Assembly: GCA_023614405.1 (NCBI GenBank) | Contig: JAJUPC010000232.1 | Span: forward strand, 62,001-126,000 | Direction: 5' to 3' | DNA: 64,000 bases | Source of the DNA: Avena insularis | Lineage: Eukaryota > Streptophyta > Magnoliopsida > Poales > Poaceae | Shown: positions 1-11,200 of the stretch, one piece after another | How the letters are laid out: each line of letters starts with the position of its first letter | Numbering within the stretch: position 1 is the first letter of the stretch | Notes under the pieces: generated by a model | The model's input: the letters and a program-made list of their open reading frames with translations, nothing else | What the model was told of the DNA's origin: nothing | Databases searched by the model: none | Made by a program: the position numbers and the translations under genes

Positions 1-958
1 CTAATCCCCCTCCAACCCAAACAGATGACTTCTCCAAGAGACTCCAGCATCAAGGATGATGACAACAACAACCAAGTTGACAGCATGAGAGAACTCATAG
101 CAACCCAACACCAATTGAGCCAACTAACAGCTCAGTTCATAGCCAACAATAGTGATAAAAACCCTACCTTGCAAAAGTTTTTGGAAGAACAATCCCAACT
201 GATGCTTAAGGTGACTAATCAAATGATCAGCATGGAAGAAAACTATCCCAAAAGAGTGTATGACAACAAGGATGACAAGAACATTATGCTAGATGGAGCA
301 CCAGCTTGCAATATTTGTGGAGACAAGGATCATACTTCCAAGGAGCATGAAGATCAATGCCCCAATTGTGAAGAGGAACATCCAGTTGGCCAATGACCAA
401 CATCTCAAGTTACTTGTCACCTTTGTGAAGGAAACGACCATGTACCTATCCAATGCCCCGTTTATGCCATTGTTGAACAAAGGAAACAAGAAAGATCCAA
501 GTATGCCAAGAATGATGATGACAAAGGAAAAGGACCACTTATACCTCCAAACAAGACAACCCAATTCAAAGGATCAAAGAAGCCCAAGAAACCAAAGCAA
601 GACATGAGCCTTGTGCAATGTCGTAAATGTAAGGAAATGGGACACAACCCCAGTGGATGCCCAGAGTCCATAAAGAATAAAAGGATGGACCAAGTAGTGT
701 GCATCAACTGCAAAGAGCTAGGCCACTATGTAGCAGTTTGTCCACAAGAGCAACGTAAAGAACTCCAAGATATCCACTGTTTCAATTGCAAGGAACCAGG
801 ACACTATGTAAGCAATTGTCCAGAAAAGATGAAGAACAAGATGAACAAGCCAAAGGAGAAACCCAACCTTAGCCCATGAGTCAAGCATGGAAATAATGGA
901 CACTATGCAGAAGTTTTTCAAGAAGAAGCTTCCCAAGATTCCAAGCAAGCCAAGATGT
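1..958 (+). pseudogene. Gag-like zinc-knuckle (CCHC) ORF of an LTR retrotransposon, broken
   Basis: One frame is open from the left edge (first Met at 25), so the true start may lie outside the window. The N-terminal part is polar (D/N/Q-rich). It is followed by a row of zinc knuckles: CNICGDKDHTSKEH (a CCHH variant), CPNCEEEHPVGQ whose last ligand position is a TGA (394-396), then CHLCEGNDHVPIQC, CRKCKEMGHNPSGC, CINCKELGHYVAVC and CFNCKEPGHYVSNC. A second TGA (877-879) falls where a further decayed knuckle (GNNGHYAEVF) would start; the frame finally ends at a TAG at 956-958. Lys-rich linkers separate the knuckles. CCHC knuckles are the nucleic-acid-binding part of retroelement Gag. The ORF is followed by a polypurine-like tract and LTR, with no protease, RT or integrase between. 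A host CCHC protein cannot be strictly excluded, but the context favours a retroelement. Confidence 0.7.
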
Positions 959-1068
959 AGTTTAGTTGGAAAATTTTTAAGGGTGGTAGTACCCTAGTTG
1001 TTTTGAACCTGTTTGTAACCCTAGCCTCCCCAAATCTCGGGACGAGATTTCTTTTAAGGGTGGTAGCC
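959..1068 (+). other. Pre-LTR tail with duplicated polypurine-like tract
   Basis: The 15-mer TTTTAAGGGTGGTAG occurs at 975-989 and again at 1052-1066, with the second copy ending two bases before the proposed LTR start. Between them lies AAATCTCGGGACGAGATTT, a palindromic stretch of the kind that commonly follows the pol end in grass Ty3/gypsy elements. The second copy is the more likely plus-strand primer site. The first may come from a small internal duplication or deletion event. Confidence 0.5.
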
Positions 1069-1538
1069 TGTCACATCCCAAGATTTTCCAAATCTTGTAA
1101 TGTGAAAATAAAATAAACAAAATAAACTTTTGTTGAAAATCAGGGTGAAAAGAAACTTTTGTTTCTAAAAGGAGACTTAAAATCCCATCTTGAACAAACT
1201 TTGGTAGAAGTTTGAATTCAACAAATTCAAACCAAGGGAAATGCATTCCTAAATGAATGTATCTGGAAATTTGAACATTTGGAAAGAAATCCAAAACCCT
1301 AAACCCTAATGGAAGGAAATCATTTTCCAAAGTATCTCCAAATCCATGGATTTGATCCATACCAAATTTGATCAACAAATAATCCTAAAGGGATTTATTT
1401 GGATAAACATTTATCAAAGGAAAATAAATTGTTTTGGAAACACTGTTTTAGATCTTTTAATAAAAGACTTTGATTTCAAATGAAAAGGTAAGCCAAATTA
1501 ATTTTGGCCAAGCTTTTGAAATAAAATATTTTGTTTTT

Positions 1539-1794
1539 GATAAAATGAGTAAAGGTTTATTTAAATAAAATAAAAGGATTTAAACATCCAATTTTATTTA
1601 AGTAAAAGCTTTTCCCATTTTAAATTAACACCAAGTATTTTATTACTACTTTGAAATCTTTTATTAAAAGGTTTTGCTTTGATTAAAATGAGTAAAGGAT
1701 TGTTTAAATAAAATAATAAGGATTTAAATATCCAATTTTATTTAAGTAAAGGCTTTCCCATTTTAATTAAACACCAAAACTTATTTATTTATTT
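1539..1794 (+). repeat. Imperfect tandem duplication, about 142 bp unit, inside the LTR
   Basis: Copies start near 1539 and 1681. Both contain AAAATGAGTAAAGG, then TTTAAATAAAATAA, then an ATCCAATTTTATTTAAGTAAA block and a CCCATTTTAA block. They differ by scattered substitutions and small indels. The unit is strongly AT-rich. Confidence 0.7.
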
Positions 1795-1907
1795 AAATAA
1801 GTTTCCAAGTATTCTTTTATTTTCAAATTAAACCTTCTGGTTTGGTTTTGAAAATAATTGGAATTCAAATGGAAATATTATTAAATAAATCAAACCCTAA
1901 TAACTAA

Positions 1908-1940
1908 AGATCCATTTTATTTAATTATTAAATGGATCCT
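1908..1940. repeat. AT-rich inverted repeat inside the LTR
   Basis: AGATCCATTTTATTTAATTA is followed by TTAAATGGATCCTA, so GGATCCATTTAA-like arms face each other imperfectly across a short loop. It could form a hairpin; no function is implied. Confidence 0.4.
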
Positions 1941-2269
1941 AAATTACAGTAAAATAATCTTTCATTGTGCGAGTTGGATTATGGTGCCACCCAGAACCAA
2001 ATTCAAATGAAAAGTTTGCTGTTTGATTTGATTTGAGTGTTGTTTGAATTGTTTGAATTAATTGTTTGAAATTCAAAACAGAAAGAATTAGAAAAAGAAA
2101 AAGGTTTAGACAGAAAAAAATAGAGCAGCCCAACAGCAGCCCACTAAGGCCCAGCGGCCCAGTATCCCTTCCCCGCAGAGAAAACGGTTGACACCGATTA
2201 ACTGACCCGCTAAGTCCCTGACCGGTGGACCCAACTCCCTTTCCTCCTCTAACGCTGACAAGACGGCCC

Positions 2270-3170
2270 CACTTCACTGTTCTTCCTCCTCACCCGCCAC
2301 CGAGCCTCCCTCTCATGCGTTCTTTGTCTTTGAATGCCGAGATCAATTCGCGTTAACGCCGCGTTTATTCCTCGCCGTGACAACGCCTACTTAACCGCCT
2401 GCTCCTCCTCCTCCCTTTCCCCCAGACCTCCCACCTCGACTCGCCCCCAGGCCGCCTCAATTTCTCCCCGAGCCACCTCTGTCCGACGATGTTCCGGTGA
2501 TGATTCCGGCGAAACCAAACCTCCCCTTGCCTCATTGACCACGCGAGCACACTCCACGCATCCAGACGCATCTGTCCGTGCTCTCCGTTCACCCGCGGGC
2601 GCCCCAGAGCGTCGGCAACGACGACACCAAGCGAGCGCCACCGTCTGCCTCGTCTCCGTCAAGATTCTCCGGTAGGTACAGACCACCCCGAGCCCTCTCG
2701 TTTACGCTCACAGCTTCGACATGATCTCCTGCGTCTAACCCAACCCTCGGTTGTTCTTCTCGTGATCTCCAGCGACGACTTCGACAAGCTCGACTAGCCA
2801 CCGCCGTCTGTCTCGCCTCCGACGAGTTTCCCCGGTAAGCCTCGACCGCCCCGCGCCTCCTAGTTCACGCACACAACTTCGTAAGAGCCCTGCGCATCTA
2901 ACCGTGTCGTCTTTGCGCTTTGAGGTGAACCACAGCAACGTCTTCAACCGCGGACAGAGCCGCCCGACGCCGTCCTCTACTCCGGCGAGCAATCGCAGAC
3001 GAACCAGAGCGCCCCTCGTCGAACCGTCAGTACCTTGAGCTTCGCCGTGACCCCCTGAGCCCGGTGAGCAACCCCTCCTTCTTCCTCGCTTTCTGCATCG
3101 CCGGCACCGTCATCGACCGACGACTCTGCCGCCAGCAGCCGCCGCATCGCCGCTCCTTTTAGGTCAAATG
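2270..3170 (+). other. GC/CT-rich LTR segment with repeated intron-like modules
   Basis: This segment is rich in C and CG dinucleotides, in contrast to its AT-rich flanks. Three donor-like motifs occur: CCGGTAGGT (2669-2677), CCGGTAAGC (2832-2840) and CCGGTGAGC (3061-3069). The first two belong to an imperfect tandem duplication of about 163 bp (about 2639-2798 and 2799-2960). In each copy the distance from the donor GT to an acceptor-like AG (CTCCAG ending 2772; CCACAG ending 2935) is 102 bp. No coding product is recognised. Confidence 0.5.
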
Positions 3171-3893
3171 CCTAGCTACCGTTAGATGCAGATCCATCGG
3201 CCACGATTAGTTCACTTAAACACCGAAGGGGTATGTCCTCTGTGCCGTGCGATCAAACTTGATCCAACGCTCCACGTTGCCGATCCACGCCGAACCGGTA
3301 CCGTCCAATCAGCCAACGCTGTGGCACCGCTGATCTGAATTAGAAATTTGAAAACAGAATTTCTTGCTAACTTCAAACCCATGTATCTTTTGATCCACAC
3401 GTCCAAATTTTACAAATTTGATGTCGTTGGAATCAGCAAGACAAGCCCTAACCAACCCTGCCTTTAGTTTAGCAAATAGTATCTGTTAACTTGTTTAACT
3501 TTGCAGATTCTTTTGTATGCTTGCTAACATTAGAAAAATCATTTAAAAATGATATTTAGGATAAAACCTTTGCCAATTAGTTTGTTATGACCTTACTGAC
3601 CATAGGAACCAACCCATAGTTTGGAAAGTGATTTTGGAAAAGAATAGAATGGATTAATTAGTTTAGTCCATTTCTAGCTAACTAAAACTATTTGTTTTGT
3701 TTATGAAAATGCTTTCATAAAGAAAACCTTGAGAAAATGTTTGGACCAAACCTACTGACCAAAAGCACCAAGTTTTGCAATAGCAACTCATTTGGTGAAC
3801 CCTATAGACTAAAACCCTAGTAGACATATTTCTTCACCACATAAAATGACCAAATAGGTGCCTTGTTTTGAAATTGGTTTTTGAGGTGAAACC

Positions 3894-4042
3894 TTTTGCT
3901 AACAACTTTGCCACTTTGGTAAATGACCAATTTGGATCTTACAAAGTTTAGGAATCTAATAGGAACCCTTTTGCAAATGACTTTGCCATTTTGGTAAATG
4001 ACCAATTTGGAACTGACAAAGTTTAGAAGCCTAGTGAGGACC
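3894..4042 (+). repeat. 75-bp imperfect tandem duplication inside the LTR
   Basis: Copies begin TTTTGCT at 3894 and TTTTGCA at 3969. Both contain ACTTTGCCA, then TTTTGGTAAATGACCAATTTGGA-type sequence and ACAAAGTTTAG. A partial third copy with CTTTGCCACTTT lies at about 4083. Confidence 0.65.
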
Positions 4043-5140
4043 ATCCCTACATTAGAACCAACCTTTGCATGCCTATGCATAACTTTGCCACTTTACAAAA
4101 ATGACCATTAGGTGTACCCAAATGTCTATGACCCACTAGGAACCACTTTTGCAAACAAAGCAAAACTTAGCATGCTTGCATGCATTTCTTTGACTTTGTT
4201 ATTTTATGTGTGTTGATTCGCTTGATTGGTAGATTGAGTTTGTGCCTTGCATGATTGATTGTAGTGACTTGAAGAGTGTGAGTGTTGCAAGGACAAGGAG
4301 TGAACTTATACCCTCTACCAAAAAGGCAAGTGATGCTTCATATCTTATGTCCCATTATTTTCAATATGCATTAGTGTTTTTGCTAAAGTAAATCTTGCAT
4401 GGTTTTTATTTTGCTAAGTATAGACCTTGCTATAGGAAATCTAGTAGATGAATCCTTAGTAGGATTTTCCTAAGTTAAGAATCCTATTACTACCAAGCTT
4501 AGCCTAGCTAATAGAAAACTTGGGTGGGATATATATTCACACTATGAAAAATATTCTAAGTCTGAGGACTTGTGTTTTGTTTAATAAAACAACTAAGATT
4601 AATGAATCTCCTGGGTGGAATGGGATTGCATGGTGGTTTTTGGTTGAGTGGTTCACAAGGCCATGAGACTTGGCTTGTGTATCTCACTTGTGGATGGCCA
4701 CCCAGGAAACAAAGAGATTTGAGATGTCAAATGTTGAGAAACTTCAAGTGCAACCACTTGGCATTATGGGCTCTGCCATGATCTTAGGATCTTTGGAACT
4801 TAGTCTTTTGGACAGTGGGTGGTAGTGATTGATAGGTTGGAATGCGTCCATTTGACTAAGGGAAGGCTACTGAAGGATCATTCTTGGGGAAACCAAGACT
4901 TGTGGGGAAAGTGCACCACCTCTGCAGAGTGTAAAAAACCTAAGTACTTAGCCATGTCCCTGGTAAAGGACAATTTGAGCATCAAGACATGGAAGCAATC
5001 AAGAATCTCATCATTCCAATTTCTAAATTAAAACTTGTGGGTGAACAAGGGTTGTGTGAAATTCTTCAATCTTTGATGGAGAGATGGCTTGGTACAAGGA
5101 TCTCAAAATCTTAGATTGGGAAATTGTTTTGCCAAGTAAA

Positions 5141-5206
5141 TCTTCAGTCTCTGATTGGTAGATGCCCTGAGTGGATCTTCAGTCTTTGATTGATAGATGC
5201 CTTGGA
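5141..5206 (+). repeat. 35-bp imperfect direct repeat inside the LTR
   Basis: TCTTCAGTCTCTGATTGG at 5141 and TCTTCAGTCTTTGATTGA at 5176 are each followed by TAGATGCC. This is a short local duplication. Confidence 0.6.
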
Positions 5207-5543
5207 ATTTGTTTTTGCCAAACAAAAACTTATTTTCAAATGATAAGGAAAAATCTATTTTGAGCAATGCAAAGCCTCAACTCCACTTAGCCAAATGCAT
5301 ATAGATGATAGACTCCACTATACTACCAAAGTATCACTTGCCAATACAATTCAAATGTATTGACCCTTGTGGCTGTAACTTATTATGTTGCAGGTTTGAT
5401 TGTTTTAGTGAAGATTGATTGATTAGGATTACAAAGTCTACAACCAACATGTCTGCCTGTGGCACTTTGAAGATGAAGGACCCAATGCTTATAGTTATTC
5501 CGCTGCAATGTAATGTAAATAGCCAATGAGCTATGTTTGATGT

Positions 5544-5549
5544 AATAAA
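5544..5549 (+). promoter_or_regulatory. Candidate polyadenylation signal AATAAA in the LTR
   Basis: AATAAA lies about 145 bp before the LTR end within a T/A-rich stretch. It is a plausible 3' processing signal for retroelement transcripts. The motif is common in AT-rich DNA, so support is weak. Confidence 0.3.
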
Positions 5550-5692
5550 ATTATGTTATTCCTAGTTATAAAGTTGTATTATGACCTTTGTTTCTCGATA
5601 TTACATCTGAACTGTGGATGCTAGCTATTGATCCAGGGACTAGCATTGTAAACACAGGGGACTCAATCTTATTTAAGGTTGGGGACGCTACA

Positions 5693-8286
5693 GTCATTGA
5701 GATGTGTATTATTTTGACAATCCATCCATGGATCCACCAGTGTCATTGCATGTGTTTTTTTAGTAACAACAACTAGAGTCATTTTGCATGTGTGATCTCT
5801 TCACATACCACCTATTGATCCACTAGTGTCATTGCATGTGTGTTCTTTTTAGTAACAACAACTAGAGTCATTGAAATGTGTGTTCTTCTCACATACCACC
5901 TATGGATCCACCAATGTCATTGAAATGTGTATTATTTTCACAATCCACCCATGGATCCACCAATGTCATTGCATGTGTGTTCTTTTTAGTAACAACTAGA
6001 GTCATTTTGCATGTGTGATCTCTTCACGTACCACCTATTGATCCACCAGTGTCATTGCATGTGTGTTCATTTCACTAACAACAACAAGAGTCATTGCATG
6101 TGTGTTCTTTTCACATACCACATATGGATCCACCGGTGTGATTGAAATGTGTGTTCTCTACAGAGACCATACATGGATCCACTAGTGTCATTGCATGTGT
6201 GTTCTATTTAGTAACAAACAGAGTCATTTTGCATGTGTGTTCTTTTCACATACCACATATGCATCCACCAGTGCCATTGCATGTGTGTTCTTTTCACAAT
6301 CCACACATGGATCCACCGGTGTCATTGCATGTGTGTTCTTTTTAGTAACAACCAGAGTCATTTTGCATGTGTGTTCTTTTCACATACCACCTATGGATCC
6401 ACCAGTGTCATTGCATGTGTTTTCTTTTCACAATCCACCCATGGATCCCACCAATGTCATATTGCATGTGTGTTCTTTTTAGTAACAACAACCAGGGTAA
6501 TTTTGCATGTGTGTTCTCTTCACATACCACCTATGGATCCACCAGTGTCATTGCATGTGTGTTCTTTTTAGTAACAACAACCAGAGTCATTTTGCATGTG
6601 TGTTCTTCTCACATACCACCTATGGATCCACCAGTGTCATTGCATGTGTGTTCTTTTCACTAACAATAACCAGATTCATTGCATGTGTGTTCTTTTCACA
6701 TACCACATATGGATCCACCAGTGTGATTGAAATGCGTGTTCTCTAGAGAGACCACACATGGATCCACCAGTGTCATTGCATTTGTGTTCTTTCTAGTAAC
6801 AACAACCAGAGTCATTTTGCATGTGTGTTCTTCTCACATACCACCTATGGATCCACCAGTGTCATTGCATGTGTGTTCTTTTCACTAACAACAACCAGAT
6901 TCATTGCATGTGTGTTCTTTTCACATACCACATATGGATCCACCAGTGTCATTGAAATGCGTGTTCTCTACAGAGACCACACATGGATCCACCAGTGTCA
7001 TTGCATGTGTGTTCTTTTTAGTAACAACAACCAGTCGTTTTGCAAGTGTGTTCGTTTCACATACCACCTATGGATCCACCAGTGTCATTGCATGTGTGTT
7101 CTCTTCAGAGACCACACATGGATCCACCAGTGTCATTGCATGTGTGTTCTTTTTAGTAATAACAACCAGTGTCATTGCACGTGTGTTCTCTTCAGAGACG
7201 AGACATGGATCCACCAGTGTCATTGCATGTGTGTTCTTTTTCCTAACAACAATAAGAGTCATTGAAATGTCTGTTGTGTTCAGAAACCACACATGGATCC
7301 ACCAGTGTCATTGCATGTGTGTTGCTTTTAGTAACAACAAACAGAGTCATTTTGCATGTGCGTTCTTCTCACGTACCACCTATGGATCCACCAGTGTCAT
7401 TGCATGTGTGTTCTCTTCACAATCCACCTATGGATCCACCAGTGTCATTGGATGTCTGTTCTTTTTAGTAACAACAACCAGAGTCATCTTGCATGTGTGA
7501 TCTCTTCACATACCACCTATGGATCCACCAGTGTCATTGCATGTGTGTCCTTTTTAGTAACAACCAGAGTCATTTTGCATGTGTGTTCTTCTCACATACC
7601 ACCTATGGATCCACCAGTGTCATTGCATGTGTGTTCTTTTCACTAACAACAACCAGATTCATTGCATGTGTGTTCTTTTCACATACCACATATGGATCCA
7701 CCAGTGTCATTGAAATGCGTGTTCTCTACAGAGACCACACATGGATCCACCAGTGTCATTGCATGTGTGTTCTTTTTAGTAACAACAACCAGTCATTTTG
7801 CATGTATGTTCTTTTCACAAACCACCTACGGATCCACCAGTGTCATTGCATGTGTGTTCTCTTCACAATCCACCTATGGATCCACCAGTGTCATTGCATG
7901 TGTGTTCTTTTTAGTAACAACAACCAGTGTCATTGCATGTGTGTTCTCTTCAGAGACCACACATGGATCCACCAGTGTCATTGCATGTGTGTTCTTTTTA
8001 CTAACAACAACAAGAGTCATTGAAATGTGTGCTCTATTCAGATACCACACATGGATCCATCAGTGTCATTGCATGTGTGTTCTTTTCACTAACAATAACC
8101 AGAGTCATTGCATGTGTGTTCTTTTCACATACCACATATGGATCCACCAGTGTCATTGCATGTGTGCTCTTTTCACAATCCACCCATGGATCCACCAGTG
8201 TCATTGAATGTGTGTTATTTTTAGTACCAACAACCAGTGTCATTGCATGTGTGTTCTCTTCACATACCACTTATGGATCCACCAGT
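5693..8286. repeat. Array block 1: HOR unit cut by the LTR junction, with extra segment
   Basis: The first head (GTCATTGAGATGTG at 5693) matches the heads at 10036 and 13525, and a marker monomer (GAAATGTGTGTTCTCTACAG) follows about 450 bp later in all of them. This block is about 2.6 kb instead of 1.75 kb. The extra 0.85 kb includes the stretch about 6.9-7.5 kb that also occurs near 50.2-50.9 kb and 58.5-59.1 kb. Confidence 0.7.
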
Positions 8287-11200
8287 GTCATTGAAATGTG
8301 TATTATTTAAACAATCCACCCATGGATCCACCAGTGTCATTGCATGTGTGTTTTTTTAGTAACGACAACCAGAGTCATTTTGCATGTGTGATCTCTTCAC
8401 ATACCACCTATTGATCCACTAGTGTCATTGCATGTGTGTTCTTTTTAGTAACTACAACCAGAGTCATTGAAATGTGTGTTCTTCTCACATACCACCTATG
8501 GATCCACCAATGTCATTGAAATGTGTATTATTTTCACAATCCACCCATGGATCCACCAATGTCATTGCATGTGTGTTCTTTTTAGTAACAACTAGAGTCA
8601 TTTTGCATGTGTGATCTCTTCACATACCACCTATTGATCCACCAGTGTCATTGCATGTGTGTTCATTTCACTAACAACAACAAGAGTCATTGCATGTGTG
8701 TTCTTTTCACATACCACATATGAATCCACCAGTGTGATTGAAATGTGTGTTCTCTACAGAGACCATACATGGATCCACTAGTGTCATTGCATGTGTGTTC
8801 TATTTAGTAACAAACAGAGTCATTTTGCATGATGTTCTTTTCACATACCACATATGCATCCACCAGTGCCATTGCATGTGTGTTCTTTTCACAATCCACC
8901 CATGGATCCACCGGTGTCATTGCATGTGTGTTCTTTTTAGTAACAACCAGAGTCATTTTGCATGTGTGTTCTTTTCACATACCACCTATGGATCCACCAG
9001 TGTCATTGCATGTGTTTTCTTTTCACAATCCACCCATGGATCCCACCAATGTCATTTTGCATGTGTGCTCTTTCTAGTAACAACAACCAGAGTAATTTTG
9101 CATTTGTGTTCTCTTCACATACCACCTATGGATACACCAGTGTCATTGCATGTGTGTTATTTCTAGTAACAACAACCGGAGTCTTTTTGCATGTGTGTTC
9201 TTTTCACATACCACCTATGGATCCACCAGTGTCATTTTATGTGTGTTCTTTTCACAATCCACCCATGGATCCACCAGTGTCATTGCATGTGTCTTCTTTT
9301 TAGTAATAACAACCAGAGTCATTTTGCATGTGTGTTCTTCTCACATACCATCTATGGATCCACCAGTGTCATTGCATGTGTGTTCTTTTCACTAACAACA
9401 ACCAGATTCATTGCATGTGTGTTCTTTTCACATACCACATATGGATCCACCAGTGTCATTGAAATGCGTGTTCTCTACAGAGACCACACATGGATCCACC
9501 AGTGTCATTGCATGTGTGTTCTTTTTAGTAACAACAACCAGTCATTTTGCATGTATGTTCTTTTCACAAACCACCTACGGATCCACTAGTGTCATTGCAT
9601 GTGTGTTCTCTTCACAATCCACCTATGGATCCACCAGTGTCATTGCATGTGTGTTCTTTTTAGTAACAACAACCAGTGTCATTGCATGTGTGTTCTCTTT
9701 AGAGACCACACATGGATCCACCAGTGTCATTGCATGTGTGTTCTTTTTACTAACAACAACATGAGTCATTGAAATGTGTGCTCTCTTTAGAGACCACACA
9801 TGGATCCATCAGTGTCATTGGATGTGTGTTCTTTTCACTAACAACAACCAGAGTCATTGCATATGTGTTATTTTCACATACCACATATGGATCCACCAGT
9901 GTCATTGCATGTGTGCTCTTTTCACTATCCACCCATGGATCCACTAGTGTCATTGCATGTGTGTTCTTTTTAGTACCAACAACCAGTGTCATTGCATGTG
10001 TGTTCTCTTCACATACAACTTATGGATCCACCAGTGTCATTGAGATGTGTATTATTTTCACAATCCATCCATGGATCCACCAATGTCATTGCATGTGTGT
10101 TTTTTTAGTAACAACAACTAGAGTCATTTTGCATGTGTGATCTCTTCACATACCACCTATTGATCCACTAGTGTCATTGCATGTGTGTTCTTTTTAGTAA
10201 CTACAACCAGAGTCATTGAAATGTGCGTTCTTCTCACATACCACCTATGGATCCACCAATGTCATTGAAATGTGTATTATTTTCACAATCCACCCATGGA
10301 TCCACCAATGTCATTGCATGTGTGTTCTTTTTAGTAACAACTAGAGTCATTGCATGTGTCTTCTTCACATACCACCTATTGATCCACCAGTGTCATTGCA
10401 TGTGTTCATTTCACTAACAACAACAAGAGTCATTGCATGTGTGTTCTTTTCACATACCACATATGGATCCACAGTGTCATTAAAATGTGTGTTCTCTCTG
10501 AGAGACCATACATGGATCCACTAGTGTCATTGCATGTGTGTTCTATTTAGTAACAACAATGAGTCATTTTGCATGATTTTCTTTTCACATACCACATATG
10601 GATCCACCAGTGTCATTGCATGTGTGTTCTTTTCACAATCCACCCATGGATCCACCATTGTCATTGCATGTGTGTTCTTTTTAGTAACACCCAGAGTCAT
10701 TTTGCATGTGTGTTCTTTTCACATACCACCTATGGATCCACCAGTGTCATTGCATGTGTTTTCTTTTCACAATCCACCCATGGATCCCACCAATGTCATT
10801 TTGCATGTGTGCTCTTTCTAGTAACAACAACCAGAGTAATTTTGCATTTGTGTTCTCTTCACATACCACCTATGGATACACCAGTGTCATTGCATGTGTG
10901 TTATTTCTAGTAACAACAACCGGAGTCTTTTTGCATGTGTGTTCTTTTCACATACCACCTATGGATCCACCAGTGTCATTTTATGTGTGTTCTTTTCACA
11001 ATCCACCCATGGATCCACCAGTGTCATTGCATGTGTCTTCTTTTTAGTAACAACCAGAGTCATTTTGCATGTGTGTTCCTCTCACATACCACCTATGGAT
11101 CCACCAGTGTCATTGCATGTGTGTTCTTTTCACTAACAACAACCAGATTCATTGCATGTGTGTTCTTTTCGAATACCACATATGGATCCACCAGTGTCAT

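Larger units (their letters stand above)
1069..5692 (+). mobile_element. 3' LTR of a Ty3/gypsy-like retrotransposon (about 4.6 kb)
   Basis: The proposed LTR starts TGTCACATCCCA just after a purine-rich tract and ends GGGGACGCTACA at 5692, giving the TG...CA ends typical of LTRs. The satellite array begins at the next base. The interior is AT-rich (1080-2100), then GC/CT-rich (about 2270-3170), then mixed with AT-rich stretches. It has no ORF resembling a known protein; the short open frames in it (for example 977-1378 minus and 2334-2675 plus) look like chance. The length is large but within what is known for grass gypsy LTRs. The 5' LTR is outside the window, so the boundaries rest on the TG/CA ends, the purine tract and the sharp array junction rather than on comparing two LTRs. 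Confidence 0.6.

Noticed and set aside
394..879. TGA at cysteine positions as selenocysteine codons
   Set aside because: Land plants lack the selenocysteine insertion machinery, and the surrounding ligands are also decayed. Simple Cys-to-stop mutation explains it.
4572..5031. Small plus-strand ORFs in the LTR (69 and 70 codons) as genes
   Set aside because: No recognisable domain and no codon or context support; they lie within the LTR.
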